This document shows, piece by piece, positions 35,426 through 44,295 of a DNA stretch of 64,000 bases. The notes beneath the pieces were generated by a model. The model was not told the origin of the DNA, did not search any database, and worked only from the letters and a program-made list of their open reading frames with translations. The position numbers and the translations under genes were made by a program. The stretch is from positions 95,892 through 159,891 of the forward strand of contig NZ_FOHW01000010.1 of assembly GCF_900111735.1 (NCBI RefSeq), given 5' to 3'. Within the stretch, counting starts at the first letter, position 1. The number at the start of each line of letters is the position of its first letter. Source of the stretch: Pseudomonas graminis. GTDB taxonomy: Bacteria; Pseudomonadota; Gammaproteobacteria; Pseudomonadales; Pseudomonadaceae.

Positions 35426-36313
35426 ATGATGCGCATTTTGCTGTTTTTGGCCACTAACCTTGCGGTCGTGCTGATTGCCAGCATCACCCTGAGCCTTTTT
35501 GGCTTCAACGGGTTCATGGCGGCCAACGGGGTTGATCTGAACCTCAATCAGCTGCTGATCTTCTGCGCTGTGTTCGGTTTCGCCGGTTCGCTGTTCTCGC
35601 TGTTCATCTCCAAATGGATGGCGAAGATGAGCACGGGCACCGAGATCATTACCCAACCCCGCACCCGTCATGAACAATGGCTGCTGCAGACCGTAGAACA
35701 ACTGTCCCGCGATGCGGGCATCAAGATGCCGGAAGTGGGTATTTTCCCTGCCTACGAGGCCAACGCCTTTGCCACCGGCTGGAACAAGAACGACGCGTTG
35801 GTCGCGGTCAGCCAGGGCCTGCTGGAGCGTTTTTCGCCCGATGAAGTGAAAGCAGTGCTGGCTCACGAGATCGGTCACGTTGCCAACGGCGACATGGTGA
35901 CCCTGGCGCTGGTCCAGGGCGTGGTCAACACCTTCGTCATGTTCTTCGCGCGGATCATCGGCAACTTCGTCGACAAGGTGATCTTCAAGAACGAAGAAGG
36001 CCGTGGCATCGCGTTCTACATCGCGACCATCTTCGCCGAAATCGTGCTGGGCTTCCTCGCCAGCGCCATCGTCATGTGGTTCTCGCGCAAGCGTGAATAC
36101 CGTGCCGACGACGCCGGTGCCCGCCTGGCCGGCACCGGCGCGATGATCAGCGCGCTGCAGCGTCTGCGTTCGGAACAGGGCGTTCCGGTGCAGATGCCAG
36201 AGAGCATGACGGCATTCGGCATCAACGGTGGTTTGAAGCACGGCCTGGCCGGGCTGTTCATGAGCCACCCGCCGCTGGAAGAGCGCATCGAGGCGCTTCG
36301 TCGTCGCGGTTGA
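35426..36313 (+). CDS. htpX: Membrane protease HtpX
   Basis: The 295-residue zinc metalloprotease has two N-terminal membrane helices (about 3-25 and 42-62), the active-site HEIGH at 147-151, further hydrophobic segments near 155-180 and 190-215, and [11 protein letters not shown] with the third zinc ligand. It degrades misfolded inner-membrane proteins together with FtsH. The start at 35426 follows GAGGAGAAAC; the frame is open further up. Confidence 0.96.
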   Translation: MMRILLFLATNLAVVLIASITLSLFGFNGFMAANGVDLNLNQLLIFCAVFGFAGSLFSLFISKWMAKMSTGTEIITQPRTRHEQWLLQTVEQLSRDAGIKMPEVGIFPAYEANAFATGWNKNDALVAVSQGLLERFSPDEVKAVLAHEIGHVANGDMVTLALVQGVVNTFVMFFARIIGNFVDKVIFKNEEGRGIAFYIATIFAEIVLGFLASAIVMWFSRKREYRADDAGARLAGTGAMISALQRLRSEQGVPVQMPESMTAFGINGGLKHGLAGLFMSHPPLEERIEALRRRG

Positions 36314-36331
36314 TTGCGTAACGGCTGCAAC

Positions 36332-36364
36332 AAGAAAGGGCGACGTGAAGTCGCCCTTTCTTTG
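36332..36364. terminator. Bidirectional rho-independent terminator between htpX and tpm
   Basis: AAAGGGCGAC-GTGAA-GTCGCCCTTT is a 10-bp stem flanked by A- and T-rich ends. It serves the convergent htpX and tpm genes. Confidence 0.88.
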
Positions 36365-36383
36365 CTCTTTTCTTCGAGCTGCG

Positions 36384-37040
36384 CTATCGGCGATACAGCC
36401 GATAGGCATATTCCATAAGCGACGTCGCCCCCGCCTGCTTGAACTTCACGCCCTGCTCCAGCACGTCCAGATCCGCGACGCGCTTGACCCGCCAATCCGG
36501 CGACAGCAGCTGCAGCACCTCATCCTCATCCACCGAGAACGGCGGGCCGGCAATCAGTGACTGATCGTAATCCAGCGTCACCAGCAGGCCGCAGGCATCG
36601 TTGGACAGCAGATGATTGAGCTGCTTGACGTAACGCCAGCGCACGTCCGGCGGCAGCGCGATCAGAGCGGCACGGTCGTAAAAGGCGGTGCAGTCGCCCA
36701 CGTCTTCGGGCCTGAGGGCAAAGAAGTCGCCGCACCAGATCTCGCAGCCCTCCGCACGGTAGACCTTGAGCGCGCCACGCTCCTCGATCTTGGCCTGCAA
36801 GCCGTTCTCGCTGAAGAATCCGGCCACCGCTATCTCTGATAATTCCGCGCCAACCACATGAAAACCCTGGTTGAGCAGCCAGATCATGTCGATGCTTTTG
36901 CCGCATAACGGCACCAGGACGCGCTCCCCTGGCATGGCAGTGAGCTCTGGCCACAGACGCAACAGATGCGAATTCACAGACGCCTGATTGAAACCGATCT
37001 GATTGATCGCCCAGCGCTCATGCCAAAACCGCGGCTCCAT
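36384..37040 (-). CDS. tpm: Thiopurine S-methyltransferase
   Basis: The 218-residue SAM-dependent enzyme starts MEPRFWHERWAINQIGFNQ, the bacterial Tpm signature, and has VLVPLCGKSIDMIWLLNQG with the SAM loop and FYDRAALIALPPDVR. In Pseudomonas, Tpm methylates selenite, tellurite and thiopurines. The ATG at 37040 is preferred to one eight codons upstream. Confidence 0.94.
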   Translation of the reverse strand: MEPRFWHERWAINQIGFNQASVNSHLLRLWPELTAMPGERVLVPLCGKSIDMIWLLNQGFHVVGAELSEIAVAGFFSENGLQAKIEERGALKVYRAEGCEIWCGDFFALRPEDVGDCTAFYDRAALIALPPDVRWRYVKQLNHLLSNDACGLLVTLDYDQSLIAGPPFSVDEDEVLQLLSPDWRVKRVADLDVLEQGVKFKQAGATSLMEYAYRLYRR

Positions 37041-37145
37041 AGACACTCCTGATATCCCGATCAAAACGGACGAAAACTTATATTAGATTTAGATGGATGT
37101 ACTGCTCGATCATGCCACTCACCTTATACGCTCAGGACACTGCAA

Positions 37146-37913
37146 ATGCTGCCTAGCCTGTTCATTTCCCACGGCTCGCCCATGCTTGCGCTCCAACCGG
37201 GTGAGAGCGGGCCGGCGCTCACCCGTTTGGCCGCCACTCTGCCGCGCCCCAAGGCCATCGTGATTGTCTCGGCGCATTGGGAAAGCAACGAACTGCTGGT
37301 CAACGGCAATCCCCGCCCCGAGACCTGGCATGATTTCGGCGGCTTCCCGCCCGAGCTTTTCGCCGTGCAATACCCGGCGCCCGGCATGCCGGAGCTGACG
37401 CACCGCGTGCTGGAGTTGCTGGCGGAGGCTGACCTGCCTGCGCGCATGACCACTCAACGTCCCTTCGACCATGGGGTCTGGGTGCCGTTGTCGTTGATGT
37501 ACCCGCAGGCCGACATTCCCATCGTGCAGGTCTCGCTGCCCGCGCGCGGGGGCCCTGCCCTGCAGACGAAGGTCGGACAGGCGCTGAAGCAACTGCGTGA
37601 GGAAAGCGTTTTGCTGATCGGTTCCGGGAGCATCACCCATAACTTGCGGGAGCTGGACTGGCAGGCAGGACCTGAAAGCATCACCCCGTGGGCGCTGGCA
37701 TTCCGCGACTGGATGGTGGAAAAGCTCGCGGCGGGCGATCTGGAGGCGCTGCACGACTATCGAAACCAGGCCCCCCACGCCGCGCGCAACCACCCGACGG
37801 ATGAACACCTGCTGCCACTGTATTTCGCACGGGCGGCGGGCGGGGAGTTCAGCATCGAGCACCAGGGTTTCACCATGGGTGCGCTGGGGATGGACATCTA
37901 TCGGTTTGGGTGA
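37146..37913 (+). CDS. DODA-type extradiol ring-cleavage dioxygenase (YgiD-like)
   Basis: The 255-residue class III dioxygenase has metal ligands in FISHGSPM (His near 9), VIVSAHWES (His near 44), FDHGVWVPL and NHPTDEHLLPL. This is the zinc/iron family that includes plant 4,5-DOPA dioxygenase and E. coli YgiD. The natural substrate in bacteria is unclear. It is divergent from tpm. Confidence 0.92.
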   Translation: MLPSLFISHGSPMLALQPGESGPALTRLAATLPRPKAIVIVSAHWESNELLVNGNPRPETWHDFGGFPPELFAVQYPAPGMPELTHRVLELLAEADLPARMTTQRPFDHGVWVPLSLMYPQADIPIVQVSLPARGGPALQTKVGQALKQLREESVLLIGSGSITHNLRELDWQAGPESITPWALAFRDWMVEKLAAGDLEALHDYRNQAPHAARNHPTDEHLLPLYFARAAGGEFSIEHQGFTMGALGMDIYRFG

Positions 37914-37930
37914 GGGGGTTCACACAGTCC

Positions 37931-38444
37931 GTAGGACCGGCTTTAGCCGGGAATAGGCCAGCTCAGTCGACATCAATCAGGTGGTGTGCCATCTGACGCC
38001 TTCCCGGCTAAAGCCGGTCCCACTGACATCAAAAGCCTGTCGGCGGCGTGCCAGATACGCCCCACGCGTCTATCTGTTCAAGTTCAGACGGCAGGTCCAG
38101 CCCGGACGACGCGGACTAATGTGGGACCGGCTTCAGCCGGGAATAGGCCAGCTCAGTCGACATCAATTAGGTGGTGTGCCATCTGACGCCTTCCCGGCTA
38201 AAGCCGGTCCCACTGACATCAAAAGCCTGTCGGCGGCGTGCCAGATACGCCCCACGCGTCTATCTGTTCAAGTTCAGACGGCAGGTCCAGCCCGGACGAC
38301 GCGGACTAATGTGGGACCGGCTTCAGCCGGAAATAGGCCAGCTCAGTCGACATCAATTAGGTGGTGTGCCATCTGACGCCTTCCCGGCTAAAGCCGGTCC
38401 CACTGACATCAAAAGCCTGTCGGCGGCGTGCCAGATACGCCCCA
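37931..38444. repeat. 190-bp tandem repeat, 2.7 copies, each with two REP palindromes
   Basis: Copies start at 37931, 38121 and 38311 with a constant 190-bp period. The last stops at 38444. Copies 2 and 3 are almost identical and copy 1 differs by a few bases. Each copy holds GGACCGGCTTYAGCCGG and, about 60 bp on, the inverse CCGGCTAAAGCCGGTCC, so the unit is a duplicated REP pair. Open frames inside are repeats read as code, not genes. Confidence 0.93.
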
Positions 38445-38454
38445 AACAATTATA

Positions 38455-38663
38455 GGGGACTGATTTATTTACAGCGCTTCATCGTAAATTAATCTGTCCC
38501 CGCTCAGTTGTGTGGCACACCGACGCCTTCCCGGCTGAAGCCGGTCCTACCAAACCAAAACCCACTCGGCCTGGTGCCCCCCCTCCGTCTATGGGATCGG
38601 CGCCAGAGGACAAAACGGGGACAGATTAATTTACGGTGAAGCGTTGTAAATAAATCAGTCCCC
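38455..38663. mobile_element. 47-bp inverted repeats enclosing 115 bp, MITE-like
   Basis: GGGGACTGATTTATTTAC...GTAAATTAATCTGTCCCC (38455-38501) is itself a hairpin and recurs inverted at 38617-38663 with two mismatches in 47. The 115-bp interior contains a diverged copy of the neighbouring REP unit (about 38510-38590). The element lies exactly where the third 190-bp repeat breaks off. No transposase is present. Confidence 0.6.
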
Positions 38664-38718
38664 TTCAAATACAAGTCCCCTTCAAATAAGTCCCCTTCAA
38701 ATAAGTCCCCTTCAAATA
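38657..38718. repeat. 15-bp tandem repeat AGTCCCCTTCAAATA, four copies
   Basis: Copies lie at 38657, 38674, 38689 and 38704. The first overlaps the right end of the inverted-repeat element and is followed by two extra bases; the others are perfect. Confidence 0.9.
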
Positions 38719-38810
38719 CGGCTGAGGCCAGTCCTACAGCATCAAACGCCTGCAGGCTCGGTTACGCGCTCTCAGAAACGTTAAACACAAGAAATACCCA
38801 AATCCCACAC

Positions 38811-38843
38811 AAAAAAATCCCCGAACCAGTCGGGGATTTTTTT
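38811..38843. terminator. Bidirectional rho-independent terminator of deaD
   Basis: Seven A, TCCCCGA, loop ACCAG, TCGGGGA and seven T. On the minus strand it ends the deaD transcript 27 bp after the stop. Confidence 0.95.
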
Positions 38844-38869
38844 GTTCAGGCGATCAGCTCAAGAGCAGA

Positions 38870-40546
38870 TCAGTCCTCGCGATAGCGACGCAGCTTCAGC
38901 TGCTTGCCGGCAACGCGGGTGTCTTTCAGCTTGGCCAGCAGACGCTCGAGGCCGTCTTCCGGCAGCTCGACGAGGCTGAAGCTGTCACGCACCTGGATGC
39001 GACCGATGGCTTCGCGCGCCAGACCGCCTTCGTTGAGGATGGCGCCCAGCAGGTTTTTCGCAGCGATGCCATCACGGGCACCCAGCGCGGTACGGCAACG
39101 AGCACGGCCTTCGGCCAACGGCACCGGGGCACGACGTTCACGGTCGCCACGATCAGGACGGTCGCCTGCTGGACGCTCAGGACGATCACCACGTGGTGCG
39201 TTGTTCGGCACCAGTGGACGTTCTTTCTCGATCGCGCCCAGGGTCAGGGCCTGACCGTTGGTAGCCTTGCGCAGCAGAGCAGCGGCCAGGGCACGCGGGG
39301 TGCAACCGATGTCAGCAGTCAGGCGGTCCAGCAATTCGCCATGGCTTGCTTCGGCATCAGCGACCAGCGGCGACAGGCTGTTGGTCAGTTTCTTGATGCG
39401 GGCATCGAGAACGGCCTGGGAGTCCGGCAGGCGGACTTCGGCGATTTTCTGACCGGTCATGCGCTCGATCACTTGCAGCATGCGACGCTCACGCGGCGTT
39501 ACCAGCAGCAGGGCGCGACCTTCGCGACCGGCACGGCCAGTACGGCCGATACGGTGAACGTAGGCTTCCGGGTCGTACGGCATATCAACGTTGAATACGT
39601 GAGTGATACGCGGAACGTCGAGACCACGGGCAGCAACGTCAGTCGCAACAACGATGTCCAGACGGCCATCCTTGAGGGAGTCGATAACGCGCTCACGCTG
39701 ATTCTGGGCGATGTCGCCGTTCAGCGCAGCAGCCTTGTAGCCTTTGGCTTCAAGAGCGCTGGCCAGATCCAGAGTAGCCTGCTTGGTACGTACGAACATG
39801 ATCAGGGCGTCGAAATCTTCGACTTCCAGCAGGCTCAGAACGGCAGAGGTCTTCTGGTCAGCGTGAACCAGCAGGTGAGCCTGCTCGATCGCGGTAACGG
39901 TCTGGGTCTTGCTCTGGATCTTGACGTGTTTCGGGTCTTTCAGGTGACGCTCGGCAATCGCGCGGATCGACTGCGGCAGGGTCGCCGAGAACAGCACGGT
40001 CTGACGGGTTTCAGGCATGGCCTTGAAAATGACTTCGAGGTCATCCATGAAGCCCAGCTTGAGCATTTCGTCGGCTTCGTCGAGAACCAGGTGATTCACG
40101 GTCGCCAGGACTTTCTCGTCACGACGCAGGTGGTCGCACAGACGGCCCGGGGTAGCGACGACGATTTGAGCGCCGTTACGAATGGCTTTCAGCTGCGGGC
40201 CCATCGGCGCGCCGCCGTAGACAGCCACAACGGTCACGCCCGGCATTTGCTTGGCGTAGGTTTCGAACGCGGTGGCCACTTGCAGGGCCAGCTCACGAGT
40301 CGGCGCGAGGATCAGCGCTTGCGGCTCGCGTTTCGTCGGGTCGATGAGGCTCAGGATTGGCAGAGCGAAGGCGGCGGTTTTACCGGTACCTGTCTGCGCC
40401 TGACCGATCATGTCGTGACCAGCGAGAATAATTGGGATCGATTGCTGCTGAATGGCCGAAGGCTCTTCGTAGCCGGTAGCGATGACAGCTGCAAGAATGG
40501 TCGGGTGAAGGTTAAGAGCGGCGAAGCCGCCGGTTTCCTGGGTCAT
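38870..40546 (-). CDS. deaD: DEAD-box ATP-dependent RNA helicase (DeaD/CsdA type)
   Basis: The 558-residue helicase has the Q motif, Walker A AQTGTGKT (50-57), PTRELA, DEAD at 156-159, SAT and HRIGRTGRAGR. An Arg/Asp-rich linker (PRGDRPERPAGDRPDRGDRERR) precedes a C-terminal DbpA/CsdA-type RNA-binding domain (about 485-555). It unwinds structured RNA in ribosome assembly and mRNA decay. It has a predicted leader of about 200 nt, as cold-inducible helicases often do. Confidence 0.95.
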   Translation of the reverse strand: MTQETGGFAALNLHPTILAAVIATGYEEPSAIQQQSIPIILAGHDMIGQAQTGTGKTAAFALPILSLIDPTKREPQALILAPTRELALQVATAFETYAKQMPGVTVVAVYGGAPMGPQLKAIRNGAQIVVATPGRLCDHLRRDEKVLATVNHLVLDEADEMLKLGFMDDLEVIFKAMPETRQTVLFSATLPQSIRAIAERHLKDPKHVKIQSKTQTVTAIEQAHLLVHADQKTSAVLSLLEVEDFDALIMFVRTKQATLDLASALEAKGYKAAALNGDIAQNQRERVIDSLKDGRLDIVVATDVAARGLDVPRITHVFNVDMPYDPEAYVHRIGRTGRAGREGRALLLVTPRERRMLQVIERMTGQKIAEVRLPDSQAVLDARIKKLTNSLSPLVADAEASHGELLDRLTADIGCTPRALAAALLRKATNGQALTLGAIEKERPLVPNNAPRGDRPERPAGDRPDRGDRERRAPVPLAEGRARCRTALGARDGIAAKNLLGAILNEGGLAREAIGRIQVRDSFSLVELPEDGLERLLAKLKDTRVAGKQLKLRRYRED

Positions 40547-40961
40547 GGGTCTGCCTCTGAGTGCATCCGCAAAGACCCATGCTTCAAAGCTGCGCGTGCC
40601 GTGTAAGACCCTAGAGTCACCCTGGCTGCTTTGTCGGCGGGGATTTGCGAAAACGTATTGATGAATGGATCGTCATGGGTGGTTCGTGACCGAACCGGTT
40701 CGAGAAGATGGCTTCGCGAACCCATACCGTGACGAGGGCCCTATGAAAGGCCGGCGCGCACTATACCGGAAATGCTGAAATAAGTGAGGATTTTTTTCGC
40801 GAATCAGCCCCTTGCGGCCAACTGTCACAGGCTTTGCGCAAAGCTGCGTCAGTGTCTACTTTTCATGTGCCCGGTATCGGTAGCGGGCAGAGCTTAAACG
40901 ATTCACCCATACAGTGCGACACCCTACCCTTCCTTTCTCCTCATCTGCAGGAAACAGCGAC
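40547..40961. promoter_or_regulatory. Divergent region with long deaD leader
   Basis: No gene is visible. On the minus strand TATAGT at 40765-40760 is a good -10 box with a weak -35 about 16 bp above, placing the transcript start near 40753 and giving a leader of about 200 nt. The plus-strand side leads to the crotonase gene with AGGAAA before its ATG. Confidence 0.5.
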
Positions 40962-41753
40962 ATGACCTCTTCGACCAAAGGCCACGTCAGCCGGGAACAG
41001 CGCGGCGCAATCATGCTCATCGGCCTGGACCGCGCTGCCAAACGCAACGCCTTCGACTTGAATATGCTCAACCAGCTGAGCCTGGCCTACGGGGAGTTCG
41101 AGCGTAACGACCAGGCGCGGGTCGCGGTGGTGTTTGCCCACGGCGACCATTTCACTGGAGGGCTCGATCTGGCCGAGGCCGGGCCGGCACTGAGGGAGGG
41201 ATGGACCCTACCGGCCGGCGGTTTCGATCCCTGGGGGCTGTCGATCGGGCCGAGGGTCAGCAAGCCGGTGATCGTCGCGGCCCAAGGCTGGTGCCTGACG
41301 CTGGGCATCGAGCTCATGCTCGCCTCTGACATCAACTTGTGCGCGAGTAATGCCCGCTTCGCCCATCTGGAAGTGCAGCGCGGCATTTTTGCGTTTGGCG
41401 GCGCGACCTTGCGGCTGCACCAGATCGCGGGCTGGGGCAATGCCATGCGCTGGCTGCTGACGGGCGATGAATTCGATGCTCACGAAGCGTGCCGCATGGG
41501 CCTGGTGCAGGAAGTGATGGCGCCGGAAGACCTGCTGCCCTCGGCGCTGCGCCTGGCTCGGCACATCGCCGACCGCGCGCCACTGGGGATTCGCACCACC
41601 CTTGAATCCGCGCGTCAGGCGGTGCTTGAGGGTGAAAGCGTGGCGGCCAAGGCGTTGCCGGCGCTGGTCCGCCGAGTGCTCGACAGCGAGGACGCCAAGG
41701 AGGGCCTGCAGGCGTTGCTGGAAAAACGCCCGCCGCTGTTCAGGGGATGCTGA
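40962..41753 (+). CDS. Crotonase/enoyl-CoA hydratase family protein
   Basis: The 263-residue protein has the crotonase oxyanion-hole segments AKRNAFDLNM and HFTGGLDLAEAGPALREG, and GWCLTLGIELMLASDINLCASNARFAHLEVQRGIFAFGG, where acid catalysts normally lie. It probably acts on acyl-CoA, but the exact reaction is unknown. It meets the next gene stop to stop with no gap (41753/41754). The P. aeruginosa PA2841 neighbour relation is kept. Confidence 0.9.
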   Translation: MTSSTKGHVSREQRGAIMLIGLDRAAKRNAFDLNMLNQLSLAYGEFERNDQARVAVVFAHGDHFTGGLDLAEAGPALREGWTLPAGGFDPWGLSIGPRVSKPVIVAAQGWCLTLGIELMLASDINLCASNARFAHLEVQRGIFAFGGATLRLHQIAGWGNAMRWLLTGDEFDAHEACRMGLVQEVMAPEDLLPSALRLARHIADRAPLGIRTTLESARQAVLEGESVAAKALPALVRRVLDSEDAKEGLQALLEKRPPLFRGC

Positions 41754-42509
41754 TCACGTCGCAGGCCGCAGCGTCTTGATCAGCGGCAATAGCGAATAGC
41801 CCAGTTGCGGCGCAAGGCTTTCGGCGCGCTGGGTCAAAGCGTCAAGGTCCAGCGTCTGATCCAGGTCGGCGGGGACGATGAGGATGACATTGCCCTCCTT
41901 CACCGGCAGTTCCCAGTAATGGCGGTGATAAAGCCCGCGCAGCAGGGCCGCGCCCAAGGGTTTGCCATCGTCCGACGCCCACTGGTTGATGATCAGCCAG
42001 CCGCCGGGGTTGAGGCGCTGTTGGCATTTTTCGAGAAAGCCCCAGGCCAGATGGCCCACGGCAGGGCCGGTGTCGGTGTAGAGATCGACGAAAATCAGGT
42101 CGGCGTCTTCAGCGGTCGGCAGCAAGTCGAGGGCATCGCCGATGCGCACATACAGCCGTGGATCGTCCTGCAGGCCCATGTATTCCATGGCCAGACGCGG
42201 CACATCGGGGCGCAGTTCGATGGCTTCGACGTCGTCCAGAGGCAGAAACTTCAGACACGCCTGGGTCAGCGTGCCCGCACCCAGGCCCATGAACAGCGCG
42301 CTTTCCGGGGCCGGATGGCAGAGCGCGCCAATAAACATGGCGCGGGTGTAGTCGTATTCGAGCCAGGCCGGATCAGCCGTGAACGTGCAACTCTGTTCGA
42401 TGGCGTCACCGAACTCCAGGAAGCGGTAATCGGCCACTTCAAGTACGCGGATCTTGCCGAATTCATCGTGAACTTCGGCCAACACGTGCTCTACGCGTTC
42501 CTCGGTCAT
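41754..42509 (-). CDS. Spermidine-synthase-like methyltransferase-fold protein
   Basis: The 251-residue protein starting MTEERVEHVLAEVHDEFG has the polyamine-synthase-type Rossmann core: ALFMGLGAGTLTQACLKFLP, VEAIELRPDVPRLA and DADLIFVDLYTD. The family members without the catalytic Asp pair are not true spermidine synthases, so the reaction is open. ATG six codons upstream (42527) is an alternative. It is divergent from the DAHP synthase gene. Confidence 0.85.
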   Translation of the reverse strand: MTEERVEHVLAEVHDEFGKIRVLEVADYRFLEFGDAIEQSCTFTADPAWLEYDYTRAMFIGALCHPAPESALFMGLGAGTLTQACLKFLPLDDVEAIELRPDVPRLAMEYMGLQDDPRLYVRIGDALDLLPTAEDADLIFVDLYTDTGPAVGHLAWGFLEKCQQRLNPGGWLIINQWASDDGKPLGAALLRGLYHRHYWELPVKEGNVILIVPADLDQTLDLDALTQRAESLAPQLGYSLLPLIKTLRPAT

Positions 42510-42758
42510 TGCTGTTCTCGTGCCCATGGTCAGATTGATTCGGGGTAGCGCCCGCAGGGATTGGCATCGTCGCGCCTGGCGATTAGCGTTGCCGCACGTA
42601 GCGATTGGATAGCCGCGCGCCGGGCCTGGCGTGCAAAAAGACGCAGAATACGGCCCGCAAAGGCGCGGATTGTCGGCGAATCGTGCCCCGCAGGTCACGC
42701 AAATTCTCGGGGCGAGCTGCTAACATGCCTGTCCGATCGCACTGACTTCGAGTTCAAC

Positions 42759-44105
42759 ATGAGCCAACCCTGGAGCCCCGACAGCTGGCGGAACCTGCCT
42801 ATCCAGCAGCAACCTCACTACCCCGACGCTGACCACGTTCGCCGTGTCGAGCAGACCCTCGCCAGCTATCCACCGCTGGTGTTTGCCGGGGAAGCACGCG
42901 AACTGCGCCGACAGTTTGCCGAGGTCACCGAGGGCCGGGCGTTCCTGCTGCAGGGTGGCGATTGCGCGGAGAGCTTCTTCGAATTCTCGGCGGCGAAAAT
43001 CCGCGACACCTTTAAAGTGCTGCTGCAGATGGCAATCGTCATGACCTTTGCCGCCGGCTGCCCGGTGGTCAAGGTGGGGCGCATGGCGGGGCAATTCGCC
43101 AAACCGCGCTCTTCCAACGACGAGACCATAGACGGCGTGACCCTGCCGGCGTATCGCGGCGACATCGTCAACGGCATCGGCTTCGACGAGAAAAGCCGCG
43201 TGCCTGACCCGGATCGCTTGCTGCAGGCGTATCACCAGTCCACTGCGACCCTCAATCTGCTGCGTGCATTCGCCCAGGGCGGTTTCGCCGACCTGCATCA
43301 AGTACATAAGTGGAACCTGGATTTCATCGCCAACTCGGCGCTGTCGGACAAATACAGCCAGCTCGCCGATCGCATCGACGAGACCCTGGCGTTCATGCGC
43401 GCTTGCGGCATGGACACCTCGCCGCAGTTGCGCGAAACCAGTTTCTTCACCGCCCACGAAGCGTTGCTGCTGAATTTCGAGGAAGCCTTCGTTCGCCGCG
43501 ACAGCCTGACCAATGATTTCTACGATTGCTCGGCGCACATGCTGTGGATCGGCGACCGCACGCGACAGCTGGACGGCGCCCATGTGGAATTCCTGCGCGG
43601 TGTGAAGAACCCGATCGGCGTCAAAGTCGGCCCGAGCATGAACACCGACGACCTGATCCGCCTGATCGACATCCTCAACCCGGAAAACGATCCGGGACGC
43701 CTGAACCTGATTGCGCGCATGGGCGCCAACAAGGTCGGCGACCATTTGCCGGGGCTGATCCGTGCCGTGGAGCGCGAGGGCAAGAAGGTGCTGTGGAGTT
43801 CGGACCCGATGCATGGCAACACGATCAAGGCCAGCAGCGGCTACAAGACCCGCGACTTCGCCCAGATCCTGGCGGAAGTGAAGCAGTTCTTCCAGGTGCA
43901 TCAGGCCGAAGGCACCTACGCCGGCGGCATCCACATCGAGATGACCGGCCAGAACGTCACCGAATGCATCGGCGGCGCGCGTCCGATTACCGAAGATGGC
44001 TTGTCGGACCGTTACCACACCCACTGTGATCCACGGATGAATGCCGATCAGTCGCTGGAGCTGGCGTTTTTGATTGCCGAGACGTTGAAGCAGGTGCGTC
44101 GGTAG
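42759..44105 (+). CDS. Class II 3-deoxy-7-phosphoheptulonate synthase
   Basis: The 448-residue type II DAHP synthase joins PEP and erythrose 4-phosphate at the entry to aromatic biosynthesis. Motifs are [45 protein letters not shown] and [18 protein letters not shown]. Pseudomonas have such a plant-like enzyme in addition to the AroG/AroF type (PA2843 equivalent). ATG at 42759 fits the family start. Confidence 0.94.
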   Translation: MSQPWSPDSWRNLPIQQQPHYPDADHVRRVEQTLASYPPLVFAGEARELRRQFAEVTEGRAFLLQGGDCAESFFEFSAAKIRDTFKVLLQMAIVMTFAAGCPVVKVGRMAGQFAKPRSSNDETIDGVTLPAYRGDIVNGIGFDEKSRVPDPDRLLQAYHQSTATLNLLRAFAQGGFADLHQVHKWNLDFIANSALSDKYSQLADRIDETLAFMRACGMDTSPQLRETSFFTAHEALLLNFEEAFVRRDSLTNDFYDCSAHMLWIGDRTRQLDGAHVEFLRGVKNPIGVKVGPSMNTDDLIRLIDILNPENDPGRLNLIARMGANKVGDHLPGLIRAVEREGKKVLWSSDPMHGNTIKASSGYKTRDFAQILAEVKQFFQVHQAEGTYAGGIHIEMTGQNVTECIGGARPITEDGLSDRYHTHCDPRMNADQSLELAFLIAETLKQVRR

Positions 44106-44122
44106 GTCGTGATGGAACTGAC

Positions 44123-44290
44123 TGTAGGAGCGAGCTTGCTCGCGATGCGGCATTAACAGACACCCTTGCAGCGTCTGGATGACCGCATCGCGAGCAAGCT
44201 CACTCCTACAATGAACCGCGAATAATGGATGCAATAAACGGCGCCCGCGCATGAGCTCCCCGCCCGTTCCCGGCTAAAGCCGGTCCTACG
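44123..44290. repeat. REP pair (GAGCTTGCTCGCGATGCGG type) and single REP palindrome
   Basis: TGTAGGAGCGAGCTTGCTCGCGATGCGG is mirrored by CCGCATCGCGAGCAAGCTCACTCCTACA (to 44210). A single TTCCCGGCTAAAGCCGGTCCTAC lies at about 44267-44289, the same palindrome as in the 190-bp repeat. They fill the gap between convergent genes. Confidence 0.88.
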
Positions 44291-44295
44291 TCCCG

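Noticed and set aside
37981..38455. Short open frames inside the 190-bp repeat
   Set aside because: They read REP palindromes in different frames in different copies, so no protein is conserved.
38657..38718. CRISPR-like direct repeats
   Set aside because: 15-bp repeats with no spacers; plain tandem repeat.
42720..44252. 510-codon open frame antisense to DAHP synthase
   Set aside because: Shadow of a clearly real enzyme; composition is antisense-like.
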